In this document: positions 37,569 to 46,471 of the stretch, one piece after another
Layout: each line of letters opens with the position of its first letter
Numbering within the stretch: position 1 is the stretch's first letter
DNA from: Mycobacterium saskatchewanense
Lineage (GTDB): Bacteria; Actinomycetota; Actinomycetes; Mycobacteriales; Mycobacteriaceae
NCBI RefSeq assembly: GCF_010729105.1
Contig: NZ_AP022573.1
Span: forward strand, 620,001 to 684,000
Reading direction: 5' to 3'
DNA length: 64,000 nucleotides
Position numbers and translations under genes: made by a program
The notes under the pieces: generated by a model
Told to the model about the DNA's origin: nothing
Seen by the model: only the letters and a program-made list of their open reading frames with translations
Databases searched by the model: none

Positions 37569-38378
37569 CTACTCGAGCTGGTCTCGCAGGGAACGCAGGG
37601 TACTGGCCAGGATCCGCGAGACCTGCATCTGCGACACCCCTATTCGCTCGGCGATCTGGCTCTGCGTCATCGATTCGAAGAACCGCATCCGCAGCACGTC
37701 GCGCTCGCGCTGGGGGAGTCCGTCCACCAGCAGGCGCACCGCCTCCCGGTTGGTGATGTGTTCGATCTGAGGATCGATGTCCCCGACCGAATCCGCAACC
37801 AGCCGGGGCGTCCCCGAACTGTCGGCGCCGACGGGCGCATCCAGCGAATCCAGTCGATAGGCGTCACCGGCAACCAGGCATTCGATGATCTCCTCGCGAG
37901 GGACCTCCAACACCTGGGACAGCTCACCGGCGGTGGGCGCGCGGCCCAGCTTCTGCGACAAATCGGCTGTCGTGCGGCTGATTTGAACATGCAGCTCACG
38001 CAAGCGGCGTGGCACACGCATGCCCCAGCTATAGTCGCGGAAATAGCGGCGGACCTCGCCCATCATGGTGGGGACGGCGAACCCAATGAAGCTCGGACCC
38101 TTGTCGGGGTCGAATCGGTTCACCGCGTTCATCAACCCCAGGCGAGCCACCTGGATCAGGTCGTCGAGGCCTTCGCCGCGGCGGGCGAAATGGCTCGCCA
38201 CGTGGTCGGCCAGCGGCAGGCATCGGGCCACGATGCGTTCACGCTGCCGGCTGTACTCATGCGATTCGGCGGGCATCTGGCGGAGCGCCAGGAACATTTC
38301 GACCACATCGTCGTAGGAATCGTCGGAACGGTTGCTGGCGGGCCGGTGCGAAACCGGCCGGGTGATCAAGTCGGTCAT
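37569..38378 (-). CDS. SigF/SigB-family alternative sigma factor
   Basis: 269 residues with regions 2, 3 and 4 of group 3 sigma-70 factors. Region 2 includes LDDLIQVARLGLMNAVNRFD and PSFIGFAVPTMMGEVRRYFR; region 4 includes LPQRERDVLRMRFFESMTQS and IAERIGVSQMQVSRILAST. In M. tuberculosis SigF is controlled by the adjacent anti-sigma gene usfX (rsbW). Here the neighbours are a lipoprotein (3') and a long gap (5'), so no partner is encoded next to it. It may be a SigF paralogue rather than SigF itself. Confidence 0.85.
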   Translation of the reverse strand: MTDLITRPVSHRPASNRSDDSYDDVVEMFLALRQMPAESHEYSRQRERIVARCLPLADHVASHFARRGEGLDDLIQVARLGLMNAVNRFDPDKGPSFIGFAVPTMMGEVRRYFRDYSWGMRVPRRLRELHVQISRTTADLSQKLGRAPTAGELSQVLEVPREEIIECLVAGDAYRLDSLDAPVGADSSGTPRLVADSVGDIDPQIEHITNREAVRLLVDGLPQRERDVLRMRFFESMTQSQIAERIGVSQMQVSRILASTLRSLRDQLE

Positions 38379-38983
38379 CGGCTGAAGCGCCTCCTAGCGG
38401 CCCGACGGCAACGCGGGAACGGGGGCACGCATGAACAGAAATGCATTGCTGGCACACATCCTTTGATGTCGTGTGCAGCGGACGGCGCAACTGCGCGCAG
38501 TCGCCTCTCTGCACCCGTGTCAGAGCTGGATCGGGTGTTGCAGCGCACAGGCAGGCGGGGAGGGTGACTTCGGTGACTTCGGAGTGCCATCGCCGGAGCC
38601 ATTCCAAGCCCAGCAGCCGTGCGGCTGGCTGGCCGCTTTGAGCTAAACGGCGACAAGTCCTCAACGAACTTCAGTTGCGACTATACGCCTCCGCACCTGA
38701 CATCGCGATTGGTCACCGAAAGATCGGCCCCGGGCGGCCCAGGGCCGCCGGGCCACGCGATAGCTAACTCTAACTACGGCCTGCCATTCGATCGCCCTCT
38801 TTTAGCCTCGACAGCAAATCATCGCTCGTAGCCCGGCGGCGATCGGCCGGAGAGGAACCCGCCCCCGGTTCTCATCCGCGCGTCGGCTGGGTAGTGTCGG
38901 CTGATGCCGAATAGCCGACCGGGGGCGAGATCCAACCGCCTTGGTCGGAATTCGTTATCGCGCAGCGCCTCTGGGAGACGCCG
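38379..38983. other. 605-bp intergenic region between the sigma factor and an SDR
   Basis: No convincing gene on either strand; the frames are short and compositionally noncoding. The right half is AT-richer than its surroundings (38640-38820) and probably holds the promoters. A GC-rich imperfect hairpin lies near 38726-38754 without a T run. I see no RNA-gene fold I can defend. Confidence 0.5.
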
Positions 38984-39874
38984 ATGAGCGGATCCGATCT
39001 TCTGCGCGGACGGGGCGCGGTGGTGTCCGGCGGCAGCCGTGGAATCGGGCGGGCCGTGGCCGAGGAGCTGAGCCGCCTGGGCGCGGCGGTGGTCGTCAAT
39101 GGCCGAGACGCCGAAGCCGTGGGGGAGACCATCACCGCCATCGGGGCGTCCGGCGGTCGCGCGACCGGGGTGGTAGGGCCCGCGAACGACGGCCGGGTGG
39201 CCGCGGCCCTGGTAGACGAATGCCTCAGCGCGTTCGGGACGCTCGACATCCTCGTCAACTGCGCGGGGATTGCCGAACCGCCCGGTTCGTCGATCCTCAC
39301 CATCCCGCCCGAAGAGTTCGACCGCCTCATCGACGCCCACCTCGGCACCGCCTTCCAGACGTGCCGAGCGGCCGCCCGGGTGATGGCAGAGCGGGGGCGG
39401 GGCGCGATCATCAACACCGGCTCGGTGGCGTTCCTCGGCGACTACGGCGGCACGGGCTATCCCGCGGGCAAAGGCGCCGTCAACGCGTTGACGATGGCCG
39501 TCGCGGCCGAACTGAAGGCCTACGGGGTGCGGGCCAACGTGGTCTGCCCCGGCGCCAGGACGCGGCTCTCCACCGGTCCGGCCTACGAAAGCCACATCGA
39601 GGATCTCCACCGCCGGGGACTGCTCGACGAGCTGACGATGCGCGCGTCGCTCGACGGCGCTCCCGCTTCCTTTGTGGCGCCGCTCTACGCCTACCTGGCC
39701 AGCGATCTGGCGCGCGACGTGACGGGCCGGATGTTCGTCGCCGCAGGCGGATTCGTCGGCAGCTTCGACCGGCCGACACCGCGGGTGCTGGCATACCGCG
39801 ATCACCGTCGCGCCGCTCCGTGGTCGATCCACGAGCTGCACGAGAAGATCGGCGGCGCCGCGCCGGGGCCGTGA
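38984..39874 (+). CDS. short-chain dehydrogenase/reductase
   Basis: 296 residues. The Rossmann motif is AVVSGGSRGIGRAVAEEL, NNAG reads VNCAGIAEPP, and the catalytic Ser and Tyr-x3-Lys occur in NTGSVAFLG and GYPAGKGAVNA. The C-terminus is about 40 residues longer than in classical SDRs (PRVLAYRDHRRAAPWSIHEL). ATG 38984 has GGGAGA upstream. It stands alone, so its pathway is not suggested by neighbours. Confidence 0.85.
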   Translation: MSGSDLLRGRGAVVSGGSRGIGRAVAEELSRLGAAVVVNGRDAEAVGETITAIGASGGRATGVVGPANDGRVAAALVDECLSAFGTLDILVNCAGIAEPPGSSILTIPPEEFDRLIDAHLGTAFQTCRAAARVMAERGRGAIINTGSVAFLGDYGGTGYPAGKGAVNALTMAVAAELKAYGVRANVVCPGARTRLSTGPAYESHIEDLHRRGLLDELTMRASLDGAPASFVAPLYAYLASDLARDVTGRMFVAAGGFVGSFDRPTPRVLAYRDHRRAAPWSIHELHEKIGGAAPGP

Positions 39875-39942
39875 ACGGCGGGAGTGGGTGTGCGCGGCGG
39901 TCCCGCGGCCTACGCTGACCCGAGAACCGCAGGAGGGTGACA

Positions 39943-40728
39943 ATGCAGCCGAATCCGCTCGACCCCGTTGCCAGCGAACGCCTGTCCCACGCCGGCAAGG
40001 TGTTCACGTCCGACCTCTCGATCAACGAATTCGCCCTGCTGCACGGGGCGGGGTTCGAACCCATCGAACTGGTGATGGGTGTTTCGGTCTACCACGTGGG
40101 TTACCAGTTCACCGGGATCCGGCAGCAATCCGAGTTGCCGGTGCTCACCGAGGCGACCTACCGTGCGCGCTGGAACGCGATGTCGCGGATGCAGGCCGAG
40201 GCCGACTCGCTCGGCGCGGACGGCGTGGTGGGGGTCCGCCTCGAATGGCGCCATCAGGGCGAGGGCGAACACCTCGAGTTCATCGCCGTCGGCACCGCGG
40301 TGCGGTTCGCCCAGAAGCCGGGGGCGTACCGCCGGGCCAACGGCCAGGCCTTCACCAGCCACCTGTCCGGACAGGATCTGACGACGCTGTTGCGGTCCGG
40401 CTACGCCCCGGTTGCTTTCGTGATGGGAAACTGCGTGTTTCACGTTGCGGTGCAAGGGTTCCTGCGCACGCTTAGCCAGGTCGGGAGGAACGCCGAGATG
40501 CCGCAATGGACGCAGGGCAACTACCAAGCCCGCGAGCTGGCGATGTCGCGCATGCAGGGCGAAGCCGAGCGGGACGGCGGAAGCGGCGTCGTCGGCGTGC
40601 ATTTCGCGATCTCCAACTATGCGTGGGGACACCACACGGTCGAGTTCTACGTCGCGGGAACGGCCGTGCGCCGCACCGGCGAGGGGCAGACGCTGACGCC
40701 GTCGTTCGTCCTGCCGATGAGCGATTGA
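39943..40728 (+). CDS. duplicated YbjQ/UPF0145-like domain protein
   Basis: 261 residues made of two similar halves. Each half has a FTSDLSINEF/FTSHLSGQDL entry, a VMGVSVYHVG/VMGNCVFHVA strand, and an AMSRMQAEADSLGADGVVGV/AMSRMQGEAERDGGSGVVGV helix, then a GTAVR end. The pattern fits the UPF0145 (YbjQ) fold, sometimes called heavy-metal binding, though no metal site is evident. ATG 39943 has AGGAGGG upstream. Its stop overlaps the next gene start (TGATG). Confidence 0.75.
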   Translation: MQPNPLDPVASERLSHAGKVFTSDLSINEFALLHGAGFEPIELVMGVSVYHVGYQFTGIRQQSELPVLTEATYRARWNAMSRMQAEADSLGADGVVGVRLEWRHQGEGEHLEFIAVGTAVRFAQKPGAYRRANGQAFTSHLSGQDLTTLLRSGYAPVAFVMGNCVFHVAVQGFLRTLSQVGRNAEMPQWTQGNYQARELAMSRMQGEAERDGGSGVVGVHFAISNYAWGHHTVEFYVAGTAVRRTGEGQTLTPSFVLPMSD

Positions 40729-41105
40729 TGACGAGCCTCGATTACGACCGGGTCAGCGGCGCCGTCGGGGCGGCGCTGGGCGGTCCCGGTGGAGTCGGCA
40801 TGGTGGTCAGGGTGTTCTGCGGCGTCCCGGGAGTCCTGGTGACGCCGGCCCGGCGGGGACTTCTGCGGTCGCAACCGGAGCGCATCCAGATCGGCGACTG
40901 GCGGTACGAGGTCACGCCCGACGGGCGCCTTCGCGCAGCCCACGTGGTGGGCGGTGTCGTGCTCGCCGAGGAAGTGCTCGCCGCCGGCGCGGTCGGTCCG
41001 CACATCGCGCGCGCACTCGGACAGTTGGTGAGCAGTTACGGCCCGCCGATCATCCCCAACATCGATGCGGCTCTCGAGGTACTCGAAACCGCGCCGCGCT
41101 ATTAG
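40728..41105 (+). CDS. hypothetical protein coupled to the YbjQ-like gene
   Basis: 125 residues starting at an ATG that shares one base with the preceding stop, so it is very likely co-translated. No transmembrane segment or signal peptide is clear. The sequence alternates Gly/Val-rich strands (GGVGMVVRVFCGVPGVLVT) with a C-terminal helix. I do not recognise a family. An 11-bp tandem duplication (CGCTATTAGGA, 41097-41118) covers the stop codon. Confidence 0.65.
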   Translation: MTSLDYDRVSGAVGAALGGPGGVGMVVRVFCGVPGVLVTPARRGLLRSQPERIQIGDWRYEVTPDGRLRAAHVVGGVVLAEEVLAAGAVGPHIARALGQLVSSYGPPIIPNIDAALEVLETAPRY

Positions 41106-41139
41106 GACGCTATTAGGAAACAGTTCGGCGCGGTGCCGG

Positions 41140-41808
41140 TCAGAGGCGACTGGCGGCGAAATCGGCGGCCTGGTCGACCATCCCCGCCTCCACATAACGG
41201 CGGTGTGCTGTGACGTCGCCACCGCCGGTGCAAATGGGGTCGCCGGGCACGCACAACTCGATGGTCTTGGGCGCGTAGAGCGGGCCCACCGTCACTGGCG
41301 GCTCATTGATGATGCTCATGAACTGGCTGGACGGCTTCCCGAAGAGCGTGACGGCGGCGACATGGTTGGCGACGTCGGTCGGCATGGGCTGCAGCGCCGC
41401 CACAAGGTGCGCCCCCTCCGGGACGGCGCTGGACGTGACGAAGCCCATCACGGCCGCGCCCTGGGAGTAGCCCCCGAGCACCATCTTGGTGCGGGGACAC
41501 GTCGCCGCCATGTGCTCGACATGCGACCCGGCGTCGCTGATGCCGTCGACGGCCGTCGGAAAATCGGTCGTCGCCGGGTAGTTCACCGGGTAGACGCCGA
41601 CGGACTTGCCTCCGACGTGCGAGCGCAGCGTGTCGACGAAACTCTGTCCCACGTGCCCCACACCCGGCGGCTCGGTGGTGCCGCGGGCGAACACCACCTC
41701 GACGTCGGGGCACGGGTCGCCGAAAGCCGACGGGACGGGTGCGATCGGCAGCATCGCGAGAGGCGCCATCGCGGCGCACACGAGACCGATGAGGGGACGT
41801 GGTATCAC
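41140..41808 (-). CDS. cutinase-family serine esterase, secreted
   Basis: 222 residues. A signal peptide (LIGLVCAAMAPLAMLPIA, cleavage probably near PSAFG) precedes the cutinase core: CPDVEVVFARGTTEPPG, the nucleophile elbow VLGGYSQGAAV, and the Asp and His in CVPGDPICTGGGDVTAH. Cysteines flank the fold as in other cutinase-like (Culp) proteins. It should hydrolyse lipid or polyester esters outside the membrane. Confidence 0.9.
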   Translation of the reverse strand: MIPRPLIGLVCAAMAPLAMLPIAPVPSAFGDPCPDVEVVFARGTTEPPGVGHVGQSFVDTLRSHVGGKSVGVYPVNYPATTDFPTAVDGISDAGSHVEHMAATCPRTKMVLGGYSQGAAVMGFVTSSAVPEGAHLVAALQPMPTDVANHVAAVTLFGKPSSQFMSIINEPPVTVGPLYAPKTIELCVPGDPICTGGGDVTAHRRYVEAGMVDQAADFAASRL

Positions 41809-41831
41809 GCCGAAATCTTGTCACAGGAGGG

Positions 41832-42341
41832 TTACGGCCGCTCCTCGAGCGATTCGGCCCGCACGCCCCCGCGTTGCCGGTGCACGAACGAACTGGCGGA
41901 ACTCAGGACGCCGCGGAATGCGTAGGCGGCGGCCACAATCGAGAGCAGAATCAACACGACGAACATTGGCAACCAATTGCTGCGGCTGTGGTCGACGTCC
42001 CACCAGATGATGGTGAACAACAGGACACACAGGAAGAGGACCGCATCGCGCCAATTCCCCCGGTACGACAGCGCGGCTTTCCGTAACGCACGGCTCCTGT
42101 CGGCTGCGTCGACCAGGTCGTCGATGCGCTCATCGATCGTGCGTTGCAGATCGGCTCGTCGTTGGGTGTCCTCCGGAGGCAGCCGGTCGAGCAGGTCCAT
42201 GTCCTGTTTGATCACGCCACGGTAATCGGGTCCCTTGAATTGACCGGCCGCGATGGCCAGCATCGCTCCACCGAAGACGGGGGCGCTGTTCAGCGCGAGT
42301 TGTCCCAGACCCACCACGTTCGCTCCTATGGTCGTCGTCAA
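41832..42341 (-). CDS. membrane protein with two C-terminal helices, function unknown
   Basis: 169 residues. A hydrophilic middle region with charged helices (DLLDRLPPEDTQRRADLQRT) precedes two hydrophobic segments, DAVLFLCVLLFTIIWW and LPMFVVLILLSIVAAAYAF, and a basic tail. The N-terminal Gly/Ala-rich stretch is weakly hydrophobic. No family recognised. It ends 23 nt before the cutinase start on the same strand. Confidence 0.6.
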   Translation of the reverse strand: MTTTIGANVVGLGQLALNSAPVFGGAMLAIAAGQFKGPDYRGVIKQDMDLLDRLPPEDTQRRADLQRTIDERIDDLVDAADRSRALRKAALSYRGNWRDAVLFLCVLLFTIIWWDVDHSRSNWLPMFVVLILLSIVAAAYAFRGVLSSASSFVHRQRGGVRAESLEERP

Positions 42342-42414
42342 CGCCGGCCCGTTGAGAATCGCCGAACCGTGTCACCCGATCAACCATCCAGGACGAGACG
42401 CGCGATCTGTATGG

Positions 42415-43098
42415 TCAGGACGCCTTTGACGGGCGGCGGCGCGCCTGTGTGGGCTCCGCCCCCCGGAGCGGGTCGGTAGCGCGTGCGATTTGCGGATAGG
42501 CGATCGCCGGGCCGATCCAGCGCAACAGATACCGCCGTAGGTCGGAACCGCTTCGAGGCGGCCGTCCGGGGTCGGCGAGGAACGAATGCAACACCCGCAG
42601 GCAGAACTCGTTCAGTTCGTCGAGGCCCGCCTCATCGAAGCCATAACGCGGCCAGTCGATGTCGTAGCGGTGCAACATCGACCGACCGAAGGCCAGCGCG
42701 GTGTCGGAGATGATGCTGACCTTTTGGCCGCCGCGGTGACGCTGATTCAGGACGACTTGGACCTGGTTGTCCGAGGCCAGTTCCTCGATCGCGAATGCCA
42801 TGCCTTCGGTCAGCGCCACGACCGGATGGGTGATGCCTTTGAGGTGATCCGCCATGCGGTCGAGGAACCCGTCGGCCGATCGCATGGCGCTTGCCACGAG
42901 CAACGCCTGGGTTCCGGGGAAGTAGCGATAGACGGTTTGCCGCGTCACCCCGAGTGCCCGCGCGACGTCCGCGATCCGCATCGCCGAGCCGCACTCGGCG
43001 ATGATCCGGTCGGCGGCATCGAGGATGCGCGTGATCGCCTCCTCGTCGGAGGCGGGCGTGTTGCCTGCCCATCCGTGGCTGCGCATGCGCTGGATCAT
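42415..43098 (-). CDS. TetR-family transcriptional regulator
   Basis: 227 residues. The N-terminal HTH reads ITRILDAADRIIAECGSAMR and ALGVTRQTVYRYFPGTQALL, a textbook TetR DNA-binding domain, followed by the helical effector domain. ATG 43098 (MIQRM) is preferred; a GTG six codons earlier is possible. The direct neighbour is a decayed amidohydrolase, so its target is not obvious. Confidence 0.85.
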   Translation of the reverse strand: MIQRMRSHGWAGNTPASDEEAITRILDAADRIIAECGSAMRIADVARALGVTRQTVYRYFPGTQALLVASAMRSADGFLDRMADHLKGITHPVVALTEGMAFAIEELASDNQVQVVLNQRHRGGQKVSIISDTALAFGRSMLHRYDIDWPRYGFDEAGLDELNEFCLRVLHSFLADPGRPPRSGSDLRRYLLRWIGPAIAYPQIARATDPLRGAEPTQARRRPSKAS

Positions 43099-43250
43099 AA
43101 CGTCCGCGAGTGGCACTCAATGCTGATCAGCAGCGCTCCACTGGTGGCGCTGCGACCATGGCAGAACACCGCGCCGAGCGTATGTATGACACCGCAGCTT
43201 GGGGTGGCGACCACCCGCCCGCGGCGGCTCCGGGGACGAAGAGGCCAGTA

Positions 43251-44070
43251 ATGCGCTACGACATGGTGATCACCGACGGTCGATGGTGCGCCACGCCACC
43301 GAACACCTCTGCTCGGCGCGCACCTGGACATGCGGGCCGCCGTCATGGGCCTGGACCGGGCAACGCTCAATGACGTCCGGCCCTCGGCGGCGGAATTGAG
43401 GCGCATGGACTCGATGCTCGAAGAGCACTCGGCGAAGGGTTCGTCGGCGTGTCTTCGCAGCAGTTGTTGTCCGGCAAGCTCGACGGTGAGGTCTGCAGGA
43501 CACGCACGCCGCCCTCGACGTACGCCAGGCCGCGCGAACTGCGCCGCTTGAACGCTATCCTGGGGCGCGGCAACAAGATTCTGCAATTCGGGCCTGACAT
43601 CAAAGCCCTGCCGCCGGCCATCTACGTGATGGAGGCGCTCGCGCGGACGGTGAACGCGCTCGACGCCGACTTCCGCTGGCAGCACCCGCCGGTGCCGTTC
43701 GAGGTGTACGCCGACGCAAACTCGTTGGTGGTCTTCGAGGAGTTCGGCGCCGGCGCCGCGGCGTTGCACCTGCAGGACGAGGTGGACCGCAACCGGTTGC
43801 TGCGCACCGAGGAATATCGTCGCTGGTTCTGCAAGGACTGCGACAAGAGATTCGGCCCCGGGTGTGGCACCGCGATTAATGCGGCGCCGAGATCGTCGCC
43901 TGCCCGACGAATCGGCGGTGGGGTAGTCGTTCGGGCAAGTGGGTCTGGATCGCTGCGGCGTTCATCCCGTCGACGCGTTCCTCGACTTGGTGGTGGAGCA
44001 TGGCGATAAGTTGCGTTGGCGCACCGCGATTTCCAGCCGCCGGCCCGAACCGCTGCGCAACCCCGGACAA
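43251..44070 (+). pseudogene. fragmented N-acyl-D-amino-acid deacylase-like amidohydrolase
   Basis: Pieces in three frames read as one amidohydrolase: MRYDMVITDGRW at the start, HLDMRAAVMGLDRATLNDV, then SSQQLLSGKLDGEVCRTRT, PSTYARPRELRRLNAILGRG and FEVYADANSLVVFEEFGAG, and finally VHPVDAFLDLVVEHGDKLR. Frameshifts and deletions, including of most metal ligands, separate the parts, so the gene is dead. The family is typical of D-aminoacylases; the assignment is by motif memory. Confidence 0.7.
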
Positions 44071-44197
44071 ACTGGACGACTCGCTCGATCGCCACGCCGA
44101 GCAGCTGGCCTTCGCCGCAGGTGCGCCCTCGGCCGCGCTCGGCAGCCAACAGCTGGTCCATCAGCGGCCGACCAAACCGCTTGCGGCAGCACATGAT

Positions 44198-44785
44198 TCA
44201 TTCCTTAGCGGCCCGCAGAATGAGGCGTACGGCCTCGTCAAGCTGCCCGGCGATCTCGGGAAAGGTGACGAACCGGGCCGTCATCAGTGCGCCCGCAAAA
44301 GTCATCTGGAGGGTCGATCTCACCGCGCGGGGCCAACCGGGTCCGAGCGCGGCGCCGATCCGCCTGGCCACCTCGTCGCCGATCTGTTCCCGGATGGGCT
44401 TGACCGCCGGGTCGTCCGCCATCATCGCCGCCCCGCAGGCGGCCGTCAGCTCCGGCTCGTCGGCGACCATGACCGCCATATCACGCAGGGTCGCGCTGAC
44501 GCGCGCTTCGGTGGTCTCGTTGACATCGGTGTGCAGCGGCAGGTCACGCAGGAAGCGCAGGTACACCGCCGCGACCAGCGCGCTCTTCGACGGGAAGTAG
44601 GTGTAGGCGCTGGCCGGTGACACGCCGGCGCGGGTGGCGACCGCGCGCATCGTCAGCTTCGCGTACGACGATTCGCGCAGCTCGTCGAGGCCGGCGTCGA
44701 GGACCTTCCGGATGGTCTGCCCCGGCCGCCGATCCGCCCGGCGGCCCGCAACGGCGGCGGTACTGGCCGCGGACACTTTGGACAC
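44198..44785 (-). CDS. TetR-family transcriptional regulator
   Basis: 195 residues. The HTH includes LTMRAVATRAGVSPASAYTY followed by FPSKSALVAAVY. GTG 44785 is chosen because TACACT (plus-strand 44792-44797) lies 6 nt upstream, a leaderless promoter. An in-frame ATG 16 codons earlier would place the start in the promoter of the divergent methyltransferase. The two start codons are only 60 bp apart, so one protein bound here could affect both genes. Confidence 0.83.
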   Translation of the reverse strand: MSKVSAASTAAVAGRRADRRPGQTIRKVLDAGLDELRESSYAKLTMRAVATRAGVSPASAYTYFPSKSALVAAVYLRFLRDLPLHTDVNETTEARVSATLRDMAVMVADEPELTAACGAAMMADDPAVKPIREQIGDEVARRIGAALGPGWPRAVRSTLQMTFAGALMTARFVTFPEIAGQLDEAVRLILRAAKE

Positions 44786-44845
44786 CGGTCCAGTGTAGGG
44801 AGACGCCGCCGGCGCGGCCCGCGGCTCGGTCATAGGGTGGCGCAC

Positions 44846-45397
44846 ATGGCGGAGGACGACCGGCGGCGGTGGGACCAGCGTTACACGGCCCAGGGGCCGC
44901 CCCCGCTCGGCGCGGTCGGCCCGCCCGGCGCCCTCGCGCGCCACGCCGACGTCTTTCCCACCGTGGGAAGTGCCCTGGATGTGGCGTGCGGGCAAGGACT
45001 GGCCGGCGTGTGGCTCGCCCGGAGGGGCCTCGAGGTATACGGGCTCGACGTCTCGCCGGTGGCCGTGAGCCAGGCGTGCGATCTCGCCCGCCGTGCCGGC
45101 GTCGGCGAGCGGTGCCGGTTCGACGTCGTCGATCTCGACCGCGGGCTGCCGGCCGGCGCGCCTGTTGACGTCATCGTGTGCCACCGGTTCCGCGACGCCC
45201 GCCTGGACCGGCCGATCCGCGATCGGCTGGCGCCCGGCGGCCTGCTCGCGATCGCCGTGCTCAGCGAAGTGGGCGCGGCTCCGGGGCCGTTTCGCGCGGC
45301 GCCGGGTGAGCTGGCCGCGGCATTCGCCGATCTCGAGGCGATCGACTCCGGCGAAGGACAAGGCCAGGCGTGGCTGCTGGCGCGCGCGTCACGGTGA
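44846..45397 (+). CDS. class I SAM-dependent methyltransferase
   Basis: 183 residues. The SAM motif I is ALDVACGQGLAGVWLA near residue 43, followed by GLDVSPVAVSQA (acidic ribose contact) and the C-terminal strand LAPGGLLAIAVLS. The sequence is short for the class, a compact small-molecule or tellurite-type methylase. TAGGGT (44833-44838) lies 7 nt before ATG 44846, so it is probably leaderless. Target unknown. Confidence 0.82.
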   Translation: MAEDDRRRWDQRYTAQGPPPLGAVGPPGALARHADVFPTVGSALDVACGQGLAGVWLARRGLEVYGLDVSPVAVSQACDLARRAGVGERCRFDVVDLDRGLPAGAPVDVIVCHRFRDARLDRPIRDRLAPGGLLAIAVLSEVGAAPGPFRAAPGELAAAFADLEAIDSGEGQGQAWLLARASR

Positions 45398-45537
45398 TGG
45401 CCAAAGTCTCTGTGCTGTTACGTGATTCGTAATCCCGGCCATAGTCCGCGGTGCCCGGGCGCTGGCCCCTGCACGCGGAATCATGCGAAATGGCGGCGGT
45501 TTTCGGTAATCGCCCAGGGGAGAGCCGTCGTCCGGTA

Positions 45538-46386
45538 ATGTCACGTGGCATGGAGCGTCGCGTGCTGGAAGCGATCATCTACGAACGCGAACCGCCGATC
45601 GCCCGGATCATCCTGAATCGGGTTGACAAGGCCAACACCAAGGACGCGGTGCTGGTTACGGAGGTCGACGGATGCCTGCGCGAGGCGGACCGGGACAACG
45701 AGATCAAGGTCGTCATCATCAAGGCCAACGGCAAGGGCTTCTGCGGCGGCCACGTGGCCCGCTGGGGCCCCGACGAAAACCCCTACCCGGACTTCGGAAA
45801 CACGTTCGAGGACCTCTACAAGGGCACCGCGGACCTGTTCCTGTGGCCCACGTTGTACCTGTGGGAGTTTCCGAAGCCGACGATCTCGCAGATTCACGGC
45901 TATTGCATGGGCGGCGGCATCTACCTCGGGCTGCTGACCGACTTCTGCGTGGCGTCCGAGGACGCGTATTTCCAGATGCCGCTTGCCCAGAGCCTCGGCG
46001 AGCCGGGCGGGCACACCATGATCGAGCCGTGGTTGATGATGAACTGGCACCGCACCATGGACTGGCTGTTGCTCGCGCCCACGCTGTCCGCGCAGCAGGC
46101 GCTCGACTGGGGCCTGCTCAACAGGGTGGTGCCGCGCGAGGACCTCGAGGACACCGTCGAGGACATGGCCCGCCGGATCGCGCAGATCCCGCTCACCACG
46201 CTGATGGCCGTGAAGAACAACGTGAAGCGGGCCTGGGAGTTGATGGGCATGCGGGTTCACCTACAGGTCAGCCACATCCTGACCAACATGGTCGGAGCCG
46301 CCTCCGACGTTCAGGCGCGGCGGGCCGAGCTCAAGCAGTCCGGCATGAAACCGCGCGACTTCGTCGAGCGCGACGAGAATTCCTAG
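45538..46386 (+). CDS. enoyl-CoA hydratase/isomerase (crotonase) family protein
   Basis: 282 residues. Crotonase features: ARIILNRVDKANTKDAV, the first oxyanion-hole loop ANGKGFCGGHVARWG, and the second loop IHGYCMGGGIYLGLLTDFCV. It resembles the crotonase at 51116-51988, which has the same IIYE...PIAR start and ANGKGFCSGH loop. ATG 45538 is preferred, with a purine-rich stretch upstream (45517-45524); MERR at 45550 is an alternative. It converges on the ketosteroid-dehydrogenase-like gene and is separated from it by a strong palindrome. Confidence 0.85.
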   Translation: MSRGMERRVLEAIIYEREPPIARIILNRVDKANTKDAVLVTEVDGCLREADRDNEIKVVIIKANGKGFCGGHVARWGPDENPYPDFGNTFEDLYKGTADLFLWPTLYLWEFPKPTISQIHGYCMGGGIYLGLLTDFCVASEDAYFQMPLAQSLGEPGGHTMIEPWLMMNWHRTMDWLLLAPTLSAQQALDWGLLNRVVPREDLEDTVEDMARRIAQIPLTTLMAVKNNVKRAWELMGMRVHLQVSHILTNMVGAASDVQARRAELKQSGMKPRDFVERDENS

Positions 46387-46388
46387 CG

Positions 46389-46446
46389 CGAGCAGACGCA
46401 AAAGCCCCCGCCGCACGGCGTGTCGGCATGCTTTTGCGTCTGCTCG
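46389..46446. terminator. long perfect inverted repeat between convergent genes
   Basis: CGAGCAGACGCAAAAGC (46389-46405) and its exact reverse complement (46430-46446) are 17-bp arms around a 24-nt loop, 2 nt after the crotonase stop and 25 nt from the convergent gene's stop. It should fold in RNA from either strand. No run of T follows, so termination is likely but unproven. It could also be a copy of a dispersed intergenic palindrome. Confidence 0.7.
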
Positions 46447-46471
46447 GGGAAATATCGGCTGCGCTCGGCAA

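Noticed and set aside
38726..38754. GC-rich hairpin as a terminator or small RNA
   Set aside because: The arms are imperfect and no T run follows; no gene ends nearby in the right direction.
43622..44194. Minus-strand frame over the decayed amidohydrolase
   Set aside because: It is antisense to recognisable amidohydrolase blocks and shows no domain.
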